From contig JASLDQ010000091.1 in the NCBI GenBank assembly GCA_030151505.1, forward strand, positions 1 to 11,195: DNA of 11,195 nucleotides, written 5' to 3'. The notes beneath the pieces are model-generated. The model did not search any database. It was not told the DNA's origin and worked only from the letters and a program-made list of their open reading frames with translations. The position numbers were made by a program, and so were the translations under genes. Below, one piece after another: positions 1 to 5,712 of the stretch (position 1 is the first letter of the stretch; the number at the start of each line of letters is the position of its first letter). This stretch comes from Chromobacteriaceae bacterium. Its GTDB lineage: Bacteria; Pseudomonadota; Gammaproteobacteria; Burkholderiales; Aquaspirillaceae.

Positions 1-114
1 GCCAGCCGTGCCGGACAATTCGACGATCTGGAAGGCCCCGGCCACCGGGTGCTGATGGACGACGACACGCCGCGCACCAACGACGCGGCACCGGTCGACG
101 ACAAGCGCGCCTGA
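1..114 (+). CDS. ccoS: CcoS, cbb3-type cytochrome oxidase assembly protein (3' end only)
   Basis: Frame 1 is open from the window edge to TGA at 112-114, giving 37 residues. The segment GQFDDLEGPGHRVLMDDD matches the conserved C-terminal part of CcoS, a small single-TM protein needed to mature cbb3-type cytochrome c oxidase (usually encoded beside the CcoI copper ATPase). The N-terminal membrane helix and start codon lie outside the window. The Asp-rich hydrophilic tail after that motif is typical of the variable CcoS C-terminus. A rho-independent terminator follows 18 bp after the stop, so this is probably the last gene of a cco assembly operon. Identification rests on the motif alone, but it is distinctive. 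Confidence 0.85.
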   Translation, partial: ASRAGQFDDLEGPGHRVLMDDDTPRTNDAAPVDDKRA

Positions 115-132
115 CCGCCGCCCGGCCCGACC

Positions 133-161
133 AGCCCTCCATCGCGGAGGGCTTTGTTTTT
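133..161 (+). terminator. Rho-independent terminator after ccoS
   Basis: An 8-bp perfect stem, AGCCCTCC (133-140) and GGAGGGCT (146-153), has a 5-nt loop and is followed by TTGTTTTT. The T tract lies only on the plus-strand side, so it terminates ccoS rather than the converging channel gene. Confidence 0.85.
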
Positions 162-246
162 CAGGTTTTGGTCGGAGCGGCAAGACGCGCGCCCTCAGCG
201 GTGAAGCGCTGCAACAGCCTGGCCAGATGACCCCGCATGAGCCGGC

Positions 247-1944
247 CTAATCCGCAGGACCGGCAAACCAGCGTCGCCACAGCCAGCCGCCCGACCGCTC
301 TCGTCCGTGCAGCACATTGTCGAGCGCATGGGCGTTTTGCAGCGTCAGCTCCAGCGCGGCGCGCGCCTCATGCCGGCCGGCCAGCAGCAGACGGTCGGCC
401 GGCATCAAGGGGAAACCGGCGTCCGGCAGCAGCCTGCTTTGCCCGGCCCGTTCGATCATCAACGGCACGATGGGCAGCGGCACGCCCCAGTCGGCACTGT
501 CGCGCAGCAGCTGTTCCACCGTCAGCGCCGACCGGGCCAGCAGAGTGGCGTGAACCGCAGCGGCATCGCTTGCATCCAGCCTCACACTCCATACTTCCGG
601 CACTTGTCCCGCGCCCTCCTTCTCCAGCCGGTCCGCCAACTGCTCGCACCATCCTTCGTCGGCATTGCGCAATGCCTCGAGAAAACGCGACAGCAGCGGG
701 GTGGTCAGAATGGCGATGCATTCTTGCGCCACGATCCGGCTCGGAACCATGCCGAAATCCGCGTTGAAGGCATCGAACAGCACGCCGTTGGCCGACTGGT
801 TCTGGCGGGTGACGATGAACAGTTCCGGATTGAGTTGTCTGGCCGTCATCGCCATCGACAGGTTGTCGACATCCTTGCCGGTGCCGGCGACCAGGCCACT
901 GGCTTCTTTGACTCCAGCCTTGAGCAGCGTGGCGGCATCGGTCCCCTCCCCACGTACGCAGCGCTGTCCGGCGTGGCTGTCCGCCTCGGGAGCCACAACC
1001 GTCAGCCGGTTTCCGGTCGCTGCCAGATGGCGAATGATGGCCTGGCCGAACACGCCGTAGCCGCAAACAATCCACTTGCCGCCGGGAGGCCGGTGGATGG
1101 CGGGCAGCGGCCCCCCAGGCAGCCCGGTCAGGATTTCGATCAGGCGGAAGCGGCCGGGGGCCGACATCGCCAGCGCCAGATATTCGGCGAAGCGCTCGAA
1201 CGGACTGATGACATGGTCAGTGTCGAAGGCGCCCATATTGGCCATCACCCGCTCGCTGCGCGCCCGCGCCAGCACCGGCACGGCCGGATTCAACAGACGC
1301 ACCGCGATGGCGATCGCCAGATTGCTTTCCTCTTCGTCGGTCATCGCCAGCACCCCCTGACACTTGGGGTGATTCAATCCGGCCAGTTGCAGGTTGGCGG
1401 GCTGGGTGGCATCGGCGGCCAGCGCCGGAATATCGGTCTTGAAGTCTTCCAGATCGAGCTCCTGCACCCGCACCTCGTTCTTTTCCAGCACGACGAAGCC
1501 ATGGCCCAGCCGGTCGAGCGTGTGGCAGATCAGGCCGCCGGTCTCGCCGCAGCCGCACACCAGATAGAACGGCAGGCGGGTCCGCCTTACCCGCCGGGCA
1601 AAGCGCGACGTCACCAGCGTGTTCTGGAAGCCCTTGTCCTGCAGCAGCGCCAGCAGGGTCAGGATCGAGTAGGACCAGCCGACGACGGTGAGATAGATGC
1701 ACACCGTCACCCACATCCGCTGCGCATCCGAAAACGCGGCGGGAATCTCGCCGAAGCCGATGGTGGTGGCGGTGTAGCTGATGAAGTAGAAAGCGTGAAA
1801 GAAGCTCATCGGCGGCGTCGGCAGGCCTGCGGCATCCACGCCCGGCACCAGCGTGAGTCCCAGCACCGACACGGAGAAGATTGCCACCAGCGCAATCAGC
1901 GGCGCGCGCATGCGCCGCAGCACGATGAAGAAGACGCTGTTCAT
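247..1944 (-). CDS. K+-channel-like protein with two RCK/TrkA-N domains
   Basis: This 565-residue protein joins a two-TM ion-channel module to two tandem cytoplasmic nucleotide-binding domains. TM1 is about residues 14-34, a pore helix and selectivity-filter-like TTIGFGE lie at 60-66, and TM2 is about 76-102. RCK domain 1 starts near 127 with the Rossmann loop GCGETG (131-136) and an acidic residue at the end of beta-2 (E154). RCK domain 2 starts near 290 with GYGVFG (295-300). The C-terminal 120 residues are less recognisable. The family is K+ flux gated by bound nucleotide or ligand; the filter reads GFGE rather than the classical GYGD, so ion selectivity is inferred. The start is the ATG at 1944, 2 bp after the stop of the upstream DUF6394-like gene. 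No strong Shine-Dalgarno is visible there, which fits translational coupling. It is convergent with ccoS. No minus-strand terminator is visible after the stop. Confidence 0.88.
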   Translation of the reverse strand: MNSVFFIVLRRMRAPLIALVAIFSVSVLGLTLVPGVDAAGLPTPPMSFFHAFYFISYTATTIGFGEIPAAFSDAQRMWVTVCIYLTVVGWSYSILTLLALLQDKGFQNTLVTSRFARRVRRTRLPFYLVCGCGETGGLICHTLDRLGHGFVVLEKNEVRVQELDLEDFKTDIPALAADATQPANLQLAGLNHPKCQGVLAMTDEEESNLAIAIAVRLLNPAVPVLARARSERVMANMGAFDTDHVISPFERFAEYLALAMSAPGRFRLIEILTGLPGGPLPAIHRPPGGKWIVCGYGVFGQAIIRHLAATGNRLTVVAPEADSHAGQRCVRGEGTDAATLLKAGVKEASGLVAGTGKDVDNLSMAMTARQLNPELFIVTRQNQSANGVLFDAFNADFGMVPSRIVAQECIAILTTPLLSRFLEALRNADEGWCEQLADRLEKEGAGQVPEVWSVRLDASDAAAVHATLLARSALTVEQLLRDSADWGVPLPIVPLMIERAGQSRLLPDAGFPLMPADRLLLAGRHEARAALELTLQNAHALDNVLHGRERSGGWLWRRWFAGPAD

Positions 1945-1946
1945 GC

Positions 1947-2330
1947 TCAGCGCCGCAACATCAGGGTTTCGGCGATGAGCAGCACGACCGACACGACGTT
2001 GGCGAACAGCGCGCCGCCCGACAGCGACACCACGCTGGACGTGACATGCGCCGTCATGCCGCTGCCCGTCACATGGTCGGCCACCGCCCAGGTAATCGCC
2101 GCGGCGATCAGTTGCAGGTCGGCCACCAGACTGGTGGAAAGATGCACCGCGCCGATCTGGGTGCGGTCGCCGAACTTGAGGATGGTGGCGATCAGGCTGA
2201 CCACGATGGCGGCGAACAGCTCGTAGACGTTGTGCAGCTCGGGCCGGTCGATGTCGCCGATGAAGAAGCCGAAATTCAGGGTGGCGGCCAGAACGATGAA
2301 AAACCCGAAGATCACTTTTTCCAGATTCAT
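1947..2330 (-). CDS. Small membrane protein, DUF6394-like
   Basis: The product has 127 residues and four predicted hydrophobic helices (about 7-25, 36-52, 60-85 and 97-122). A conserved-looking segment, YELFAAIVVSLIATILKFGD, lies between helices 2 and 3. I recognise it as resembling the DUF6394 family of uncharacterised membrane proteins; no biochemical function is known to me. An upstream in-frame extension to 2582 exists but is Arg/Gly/Ala-rich and not membrane-like. I therefore chose the ATG at 2330, which has a strong GGGGAGG ribosome-binding site just upstream and a typical membrane-protein N-terminus (MNLEKVIFGF). The gene ends 2 bp before the RCK channel gene, so the two are almost certainly co-transcribed. 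An accessory or regulatory role for the channel is inference from this coupling only. The family assignment is from memory of the sequence pattern. Confidence 0.82.
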   Translation of the reverse strand: MNLEKVIFGFFIVLAATLNFGFFIGDIDRPELHNVYELFAAIVVSLIATILKFGDRTQIGAVHLSTSLVADLQLIAAAITWAVADHVTGSGMTAHVTSSVVSLSGGALFANVVSVVLLIAETLMLRR

Positions 2331-2572
2331 CCCGCCTCCCCGATCAGCATGCGAAGGTTCACCGCCCGGCGATGCAGGACCCTGTACCAGGCAGGCCCGC
2401 CGGGCCACATACAGCAGCCAATCGGGCGGCTTCGCCGCTGCGGCTGCGGACACGCCCGCTTGCCCGGCACCTTGCCGGCACGGTGTCGGGCGACCTCGAC
2501 AGAAGTTGCCGGCACCCCGTCCATTCGGAGTGTAGACGGCCCGACCGGACTTGCCCCCGCCAGCACGACGGT

Positions 2573-2592
2573 GCAAAAGCACCTGCTTTAGC
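2573..2592. repeat. Near-perfect 20-bp inverted repeat
   Basis: GCaAAAGCAccTGCTTTaGC has arms AAAGCA and TGCTTT with a 2-bp centre. The arms extend to GC/GC outside one A-A mismatch. It lies between the divergent porin and DUF6394-like genes, where a regulator could act on either. No known operator consensus was recognised and there is no T tract, so it is not an evident terminator. Confidence 0.35.
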
Positions 2593-2678
2593 TCGCCTGA
2601 CTGTACCTAAAAAACAACAAATCATGCCCCGAGGGTGCGCTGCAACATCAACGTCATCAGATTCACATACTGACTGTC

Positions 2679-2684
2679 TAAATT
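2679..2684 (+). promoter_or_regulatory. Possible -10 element of the porin promoter
   Basis: TAAATT (4 of 6 matches to TATAAT) lies 57 bp upstream of the porin ATG. It would place the transcript start near 2690, exactly at the base of the leader hairpin at 2690-2714. No convincing -35 hexamer is seen at 16-18 bp spacing, so this is a weak call. Confidence 0.25.
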
Positions 2685-2689
2685 CCGCC

Positions 2690-2714
2690 ACACGTTGCTG
2701 CCAAAGCAGCGTGT
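2690..2714 (+). promoter_or_regulatory. Bulged hairpin in the porin mRNA leader
   Basis: Inner stem GCTGC (2697-2701) pairs with GCAGC (2706-2710) across a CAAA loop. After a 3-nt bulge (GTT, 2694-2696), ACAC (2690-2693) pairs with GTGT (2711-2714). It ends 16 nt before the ribosome-binding site GGAG (2731-2734). Stem-loops at the 5' end of abundant porin mRNAs, such as ompA in E. coli, are known to slow decay. A similar role here is inference. Confidence 0.35.
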
Positions 2715-2740
2715 CTTACAACAGAATTGCGGAGTTTTTC

Positions 2741-3823
2741 ATGAAAAAGAATCTGATTGCGCTGGCCCTGAGCGCTGCTTTCATCGCCCCGGCCGCCATG
2801 GCTGACGTCACCATCTACGGCACCATGAGTGCTTCGGTAGAGTCGGTGAAAGCCACGGGCGCGACGGACAGCACCAAAGACCTGAAGTCGGTCAATCGCG
2901 TCAGCTCCAACGTGTCGAAAATCGGTTTCAAGGGCAACGAAGACCTGGGCAACGGCCTGAAGGCCATCTGGCAGGTCGAGCAGGAAATCTCCATCGACGA
3001 CGGCGGCACCCGCAAGGGCAGCTTCGCCAGCCGCAACAGCTTCGTCGGCCTGGACGGACAATTCGGCAAGGTGCTGCTGGGCAACAACGACAGCGCCTAC
3101 AAGACACTGGTCAAGCCGGTTAACCCGCTGGCCGACACCATCGCCGATACCTGCACCGACAAGGCCGTGTTCTGCCGCGGTGACGCCCGTCTGACCAACT
3201 CGGTGCACTACTTCACCCCGAACTTCGCAGGCTTCCAGGCCGGCGTATCCTACGGCACCGACGAAACCCGCAATGCGCTGCCCAACGGCGAACGCGCCCG
3301 CAACGACCGCTGGTCGGTGGGTGCCAGCTATGACATCGCCGGCTTCAACTTCGGTCTGGGCTACGACCGCACCAACGACGGCGCCAAGCTGGGCGACAGC
3401 ACCGCCAACAATGCCGCCATCAACAGCAGCGCCTACTGGAAGGCCGTCGCCAAGTACACCTTCGGCGATACCCAGATCGGCGCAGGCTTCGAGCGCCAGA
3501 CGACCGACTACAAGGCTGCCGGCGTGGAAGACGTCTCACAGAATGCCTGGACCGTCGGCGCCATCCAGAAGTTCGGCGCCTTCGGCGTCGGCCTGTCCTA
3601 CGTGAAGCTGCGCGAATCCAAGAGCGACGCCAAGGACGGCGCGGACCAGTGGACCCTGGCCGGTACGTATGATCTGTCCAAGCGCACCCAGACCTACGCC
3701 TACTACACCCGCATCGACAACGATGCCAACCAGAACCGCACCTTCGGCAACGCCGGTCTCGACAACGTGGGCAAGGGCGCTAACCCGACCGGTTTCGGCA
3801 TCGGCCTGAAGCACATGTTCTAA
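2741..3823 (+). CDS. Trimeric general porin (Gram-negative porin family)
   Basis: The 360-residue precursor forms an outer-membrane beta-barrel channel for small hydrophilic solutes. It has an N-terminal Sec signal with cleavage predicted after A21 (PAAMA|DVTIYG), giving the mature start DVTIYGTMS typical of neisserial and betaproteobacterial porins. Alternating amphipathic strands run through the whole protein, RNSFVGLDGQFGKVLLGNND (98-117) is a porin-type strand pair, and the last residue is Phe, the outer-membrane assembly signal. I chose the ATG at 2741, 6 nt after GGAG, because the signal peptide begins there; the longer in-frame extension is not plausible. Cys138 and Cys145 lie in the predicted constriction loop L3, which is unusual for porins. 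The gene is monocistronic, with a strong terminator 27 bp after the stop. Substrate preference cannot be read from the sequence. Confidence 0.95.
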   Translation: MKKNLIALALSAAFIAPAAMADVTIYGTMSASVESVKATGATDSTKDLKSVNRVSSNVSKIGFKGNEDLGNGLKAIWQVEQEISIDDGGTRKGSFASRNSFVGLDGQFGKVLLGNNDSAYKTLVKPVNPLADTIADTCTDKAVFCRGDARLTNSVHYFTPNFAGFQAGVSYGTDETRNALPNGERARNDRWSVGASYDIAGFNFGLGYDRTNDGAKLGDSTANNAAINSSAYWKAVAKYTFGDTQIGAGFERQTTDYKAAGVEDVSQNAWTVGAIQKFGAFGVGLSYVKLRESKSDAKDGADQWTLAGTYDLSKRTQTYAYYTRIDNDANQNRTFGNAGLDNVGKGANPTGFGIGLKHMF

Positions 3824-3850
3824 GCCTGTCGCGCAAGCGGCTCAACGACG

Positions 3851-3877
3851 AAACGGACACTTCGGTGTCCGTTTTTG
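3851..3877 (+). terminator. Strong terminator after the porin gene
   Basis: A perfect 10-bp stem, AAACGGACAC (3851-3860) with GTGTCCGTTT (3865-3874), is closed by a stable TTCG tetraloop and followed by further T residues. It isolates the porin transcript from map. Confidence 0.93.
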
Positions 3878-3885
3878 CGTGGTTT

Positions 3886-3894
3886 TGTTACCAT
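3886..3894 (+). promoter_or_regulatory. Possible extended -10 promoter for map
   Basis: TGTTACCAT fits an extended -10 element (TGn followed by TACCAT, 4 of 6 matches). It starts 9 bp after the porin terminator and 42 bp before the map ATG, giving a start site near 3901. The matching -35 region falls inside the terminator hairpin and is poor, which extended -10 promoters tolerate. Confidence 0.35.
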
Positions 3895-3927
3895 CTGAAC
3901 ATTGATCCAACGCAAGTTTCCGTCACC

Positions 3928-4716
3928 ATGAGCATTCATATCAAAAACGCCGACGATATTGCCAAGATGCGTATCGCCGGGCGTCTCGCGTCCGAAGTCC
4001 TGGACTACATCACGCCCTGCGTCAAACCCGGCGTCACCACGCTCGAGCTCGACCGCCTGTGCCACGACTATATGGTCGACGTGCAGGGCTGCATCCCGGC
4101 GCCGCTCAACTACTCGCCGGACGGCACCAATCCCTTCCCGAATTCGATCTGCACCTCGGTCAACCAGGTCATCTGCCACGGCATCCCGAACGAGAAACCG
4201 CTGAAGAACGGCGACATCATCAATCTGGACATCACCGTCATCAAGGACGGCTATCACGGCGACACCAGCCGTACCTTCATGGTCGGCGAGGTCACGCCGC
4301 AGGCTCGCCGTCTGGTCAAGACCACCTACGAATGCATGTGGCTGGGCATCGACCAGGTCAAGCCGGGCGCGCATCTGGGCGACATCGGCGCGGTGATCCA
4401 GCGCTATGCCGAGAATGCCGGTTATTCGGTGGTGCAGGAATTCTGCGGCCACGGCATCGGCACGGGCTTTCACGAAGATCCGCAGGTGCTGCACTACGGC
4501 CGCGCCGGCACCGGCCCGGAACTGGTGCCGGGCATGATCTTCACCATCGAGCCGATGATCAACGCCGGCAAGCGCCACATCCGCATGAAGCCGGACGGCT
4601 GGGTGGTGGAAACCAAGGACCGCAGCCTGTCGGCGCAATGGGAACACACCATCCTGGTCACCGACACCGGCTACGAAATCCTGACCCAGTCGGCCGGTAC
4701 CCCGCCGCGCCCGTAA
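3928..4716 (+). CDS. map: Methionine aminopeptidase, type I
   Basis: This 262-residue cytoplasmic metalloprotease removes the initiator Met from nascent proteins. The pita-bread fold residues are all visible. The five metal ligands are D101, D112, H175, E208 and E239, and the active-site histidines are H84 and H182. They correspond to D97, D108, H171, E204, E235, H79 and H178 of E. coli MAP. Length matches the short type I form (about 264 residues) without the N-terminal zinc-finger extension. I chose the ATG at 3928 (MSIHIKNADDIAKM), which aligns with the family start. An upstream GTG at 3865 would begin inside the porin terminator. There is no clear Shine-Dalgarno sequence before the ATG. 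It appears to be a single-gene transcript with its own terminator at 4731. Many betaproteobacteria also carry map beside rpsB; whether this is the only copy cannot be seen. Confidence 0.96.
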   Translation: MSIHIKNADDIAKMRIAGRLASEVLDYITPCVKPGVTTLELDRLCHDYMVDVQGCIPAPLNYSPDGTNPFPNSICTSVNQVICHGIPNEKPLKNGDIINLDITVIKDGYHGDTSRTFMVGEVTPQARRLVKTTYECMWLGIDQVKPGAHLGDIGAVIQRYAENAGYSVVQEFCGHGIGTGFHEDPQVLHYGRAGTGPELVPGMIFTIEPMINAGKRHIRMKPDGWVVETKDRSLSAQWEHTILVTDTGYEILTQSAGTPPRP

Positions 4717-4730
4717 TATCCCGCATCGCC

Positions 4731-4762
4731 ACGGCGGAACCCGGTCGCGGTTCCGCCGTTTT
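4731..4762 (+). terminator. Rho-independent terminator after map
   Basis: An 11-bp perfect stem, ACGGCGGAACC (4731-4741) and GGTTCCGCCGT (4749-4759), with a 7-nt loop is followed by a short T run (TTTTC). It separates map from the ttr operon, so ttrBCA needs its own promoter downstream. Confidence 0.9.
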
Positions 4763-4852
4763 CATGTCTGCCCCGCCTCGCGCCGGTTTGTGCGGCCCCC
4801 CTGCCGGACACGCCCTCCCTCCCCGTTTTTCTGCACTGCAAAATGCGGCTTC

Positions 4853-4874
4853 GTCAAGCCCATCGGTCAAACCC
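4853..4874 (+). repeat. Tandem direct repeat GTCAARCCC upstream of ttrB
   Basis: GTCAAGCCC (4853-4861) and GTCAAACCC (4866-4874) are spaced 13 bp start to start, separated by ATCG. They lie 115-136 bp upstream of the ttrB ATG and just before the palindrome at 4885. They could be half-sites for a response regulator or other activator. No known consensus was matched. Confidence 0.4.
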
Positions 4875-4884
4875 TTGTCACGAG

Positions 4885-4900
4885 TAGGGATTCATCCCTA
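4885..4900. promoter_or_regulatory. Perfect 7-2-7 palindrome, candidate operator of ttrBCA
   Basis: TAGGGAT-TC-ATCCCTA is a perfect inverted repeat with 7-bp arms and a 2-bp centre, 89 bp upstream of the ttrB ATG. Its short spacer and lack of a T tract argue for a dimeric protein site rather than a terminator. The 7-2-7 geometry is the arrangement used by NarL/NarP-type response regulators, and Salmonella TtrR is, to my knowledge, a response regulator with a related LuxR-type HTH. The heptamer differs from the NarL consensus TACYYMT at position 3. Assignment to a TtrR-like regulator is inference. Confidence 0.5.
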
Positions 4901-4922
4901 GCCGGCTGCGCCCTCATCCCAA

Positions 4923-4951
4923 TTGTTGCCGCCTTGCGCGGGCTTTAGCCT
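4923..4951 (+). promoter_or_regulatory. Weak candidate promoter for ttrBCA
   Basis: TTGTTG (4923-4928) and TAGCCT (4946-4951) are separated by exactly 17 bp, each with 3 of 6 matches to consensus. A start near 4958 would put the 7-2-7 palindrome centred at about -65. Such a poor core promoter would need an activator, consistent with an inducible respiratory operon. No FNR box (TTGATnnnnATCAA) is visible in 4763-4988. Confidence 0.25.
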
Positions 4952-4988
4952 GCTCGCATCCGTTTCAACGTGTACGAGGGCAACAATC

Positions 4989-5711
4989 ATGGCATGCAAC
5001 CGCAGGGATTTCCTGCTTTCCGCCGGCCAGGCCAGCATCGGCGTCGCCGCCTGGGCAGTGGGGACGGATGCCGTCGCCGCCGCAGTCGGCCCGGAAGGAC
5101 ATACGCCACGCTGGGCCATGGTGGTCGACGTCGGCAAGTGCATCGGCTGTCAGGCCTGCACCGTCAGCTGCATCATGGAAAACGCGGTGCCGGACAACAG
5201 CTTCCGCACCGTGGTGTCCACCTACGAAGTCCACGAACAGGGCCACACCGGCACCTACATGCTGCCGCGCCTGTGCAACCACTGCGCCGAGCCGCCGTGC
5301 ATCCCGGTCTGCCCGGTCGGCGCCACCTTCCAGCAGAAGGACGGCACCGTGGTGGTCGACGGCGACCGCTGCGTCGGCTGCGCCTACTGCGTGCAAGCCT
5401 GTCCCTACGACGCCCGCTTCATCAACCACGACACCGGCAAGGCCGACAAGTGCACCTTCTGCGCCCACCGCGTCGCGGTCGGCCTCTTGCCCGCCTGCGT
5501 GGAGACCTGCGTCGGTGGCGCCCGCGTGTTCGGCGACCTGAACGACCCCAAGAGCCAGGTCAGCCGGATGGTGAAGGAAAACGAAGTCAAGGTGCTCAAG
5601 CCCGAAGAACACACCAAGCCGCATGTGTTCTACATCGGCCTCGACCCGCGCTTTGCCGGGCGGGTGGACGGGGAAGGCGCCTTGTGGCAACCGCAGGAAC
5701 ACGGAGGCTGA
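4989..5711 (+). CDS. ttrB: Tetrathionate reductase subunit B, periplasmic 4x[4Fe-4S] ferredoxin
   Basis: This 240-residue electron-transfer subunit carries electrons from TtrC to TtrA. The N-terminus has a Tat signal (NRRDFLL at 4-10, then a hydrophobic run to about residue 33), so it is exported folded. Sixteen cysteines in four ferredoxin groups can bind four [4Fe-4S] clusters: C51/54/57/61, C96/99/104/108, C128/131/134/138 and C155/158/170/174. The segments LPRLCNHC, VGCAYCVQACPYDARFINH and CVGGAR, and the late KVLKPE and PHVFYIGLD, closely resemble Salmonella TtrB. DmsB, NrfC and PsrB relatives share only the cluster motifs. The ATG at 4989 has GAGGG about 10 nt upstream; an earlier in-frame start at 4923 would bury the Tat motif. 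It is first in ttrBCA, with its stop 1 bp before the ttrC ATG. Confidence 0.93.
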   Translation: MACNRRDFLLSAGQASIGVAAWAVGTDAVAAAVGPEGHTPRWAMVVDVGKCIGCQACTVSCIMENAVPDNSFRTVVSTYEVHEQGHTGTYMLPRLCNHCAEPPCIPVCPVGATFQQKDGTVVVDGDRCVGCAYCVQACPYDARFINHDTGKADKCTFCAHRVAVGLLPACVETCVGGARVFGDLNDPKSQVSRMVKENEVKVLKPEEHTKPHVFYIGLDPRFAGRVDGEGALWQPQEHGG

Positions 5712-5712
5712 C

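Larger units (their letters stand above)
2331..2740. other. 410-bp divergent intergenic region between DUF6394-like gene and porin
   Basis: No convincing gene lies here. The left half (2331-2530) is very GC-rich and would form the leader of the minus-strand operon. It contains three copies of the self-complementary core GCCGGCAC or GCCCGGCAC (2462-2470, 2474-2481, 2508-2515) and a 10-bp stem with one G-U pair (2462-2471 with 2482-2491). A near-palindrome lies at 2573-2592. The right half becomes AT-richer from 2600, as expected for the porin promoter. No promoter with good -35 and -10 hexamers at standard spacing is obvious on either strand. Confidence 0.6.

Noticed and set aside
161..238. 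A 25-codon minus-strand frame starting 8 bp after the channel stop (MRGHLARLLQRF...)
   Set aside because: There is no ribosome-binding site or recognisable motif, and its stop touches the ccoS terminator. It could be a remnant of a longer C-terminus, but nothing supports a frameshift.
307..2226. A 639-codon open frame on the plus strand across the channel and DUF6394-like genes
   Set aside because: It runs through two genes, is rich in Gln/His/Arg, and has no domain. It is a shadow of the minus-strand coding.
2372..2740. A 123-codon upstream extension of the porin frame
   Set aside because: The signal peptide begins at 2741 with a well-placed GGAG site; the extension is Arg/Pro-rich and non-homologous in style.
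3865..3927. A 21-codon upstream extension of map from GTG
   Set aside because: It would start inside the porin terminator hairpin, and the canonical family N-terminus begins at 3928.
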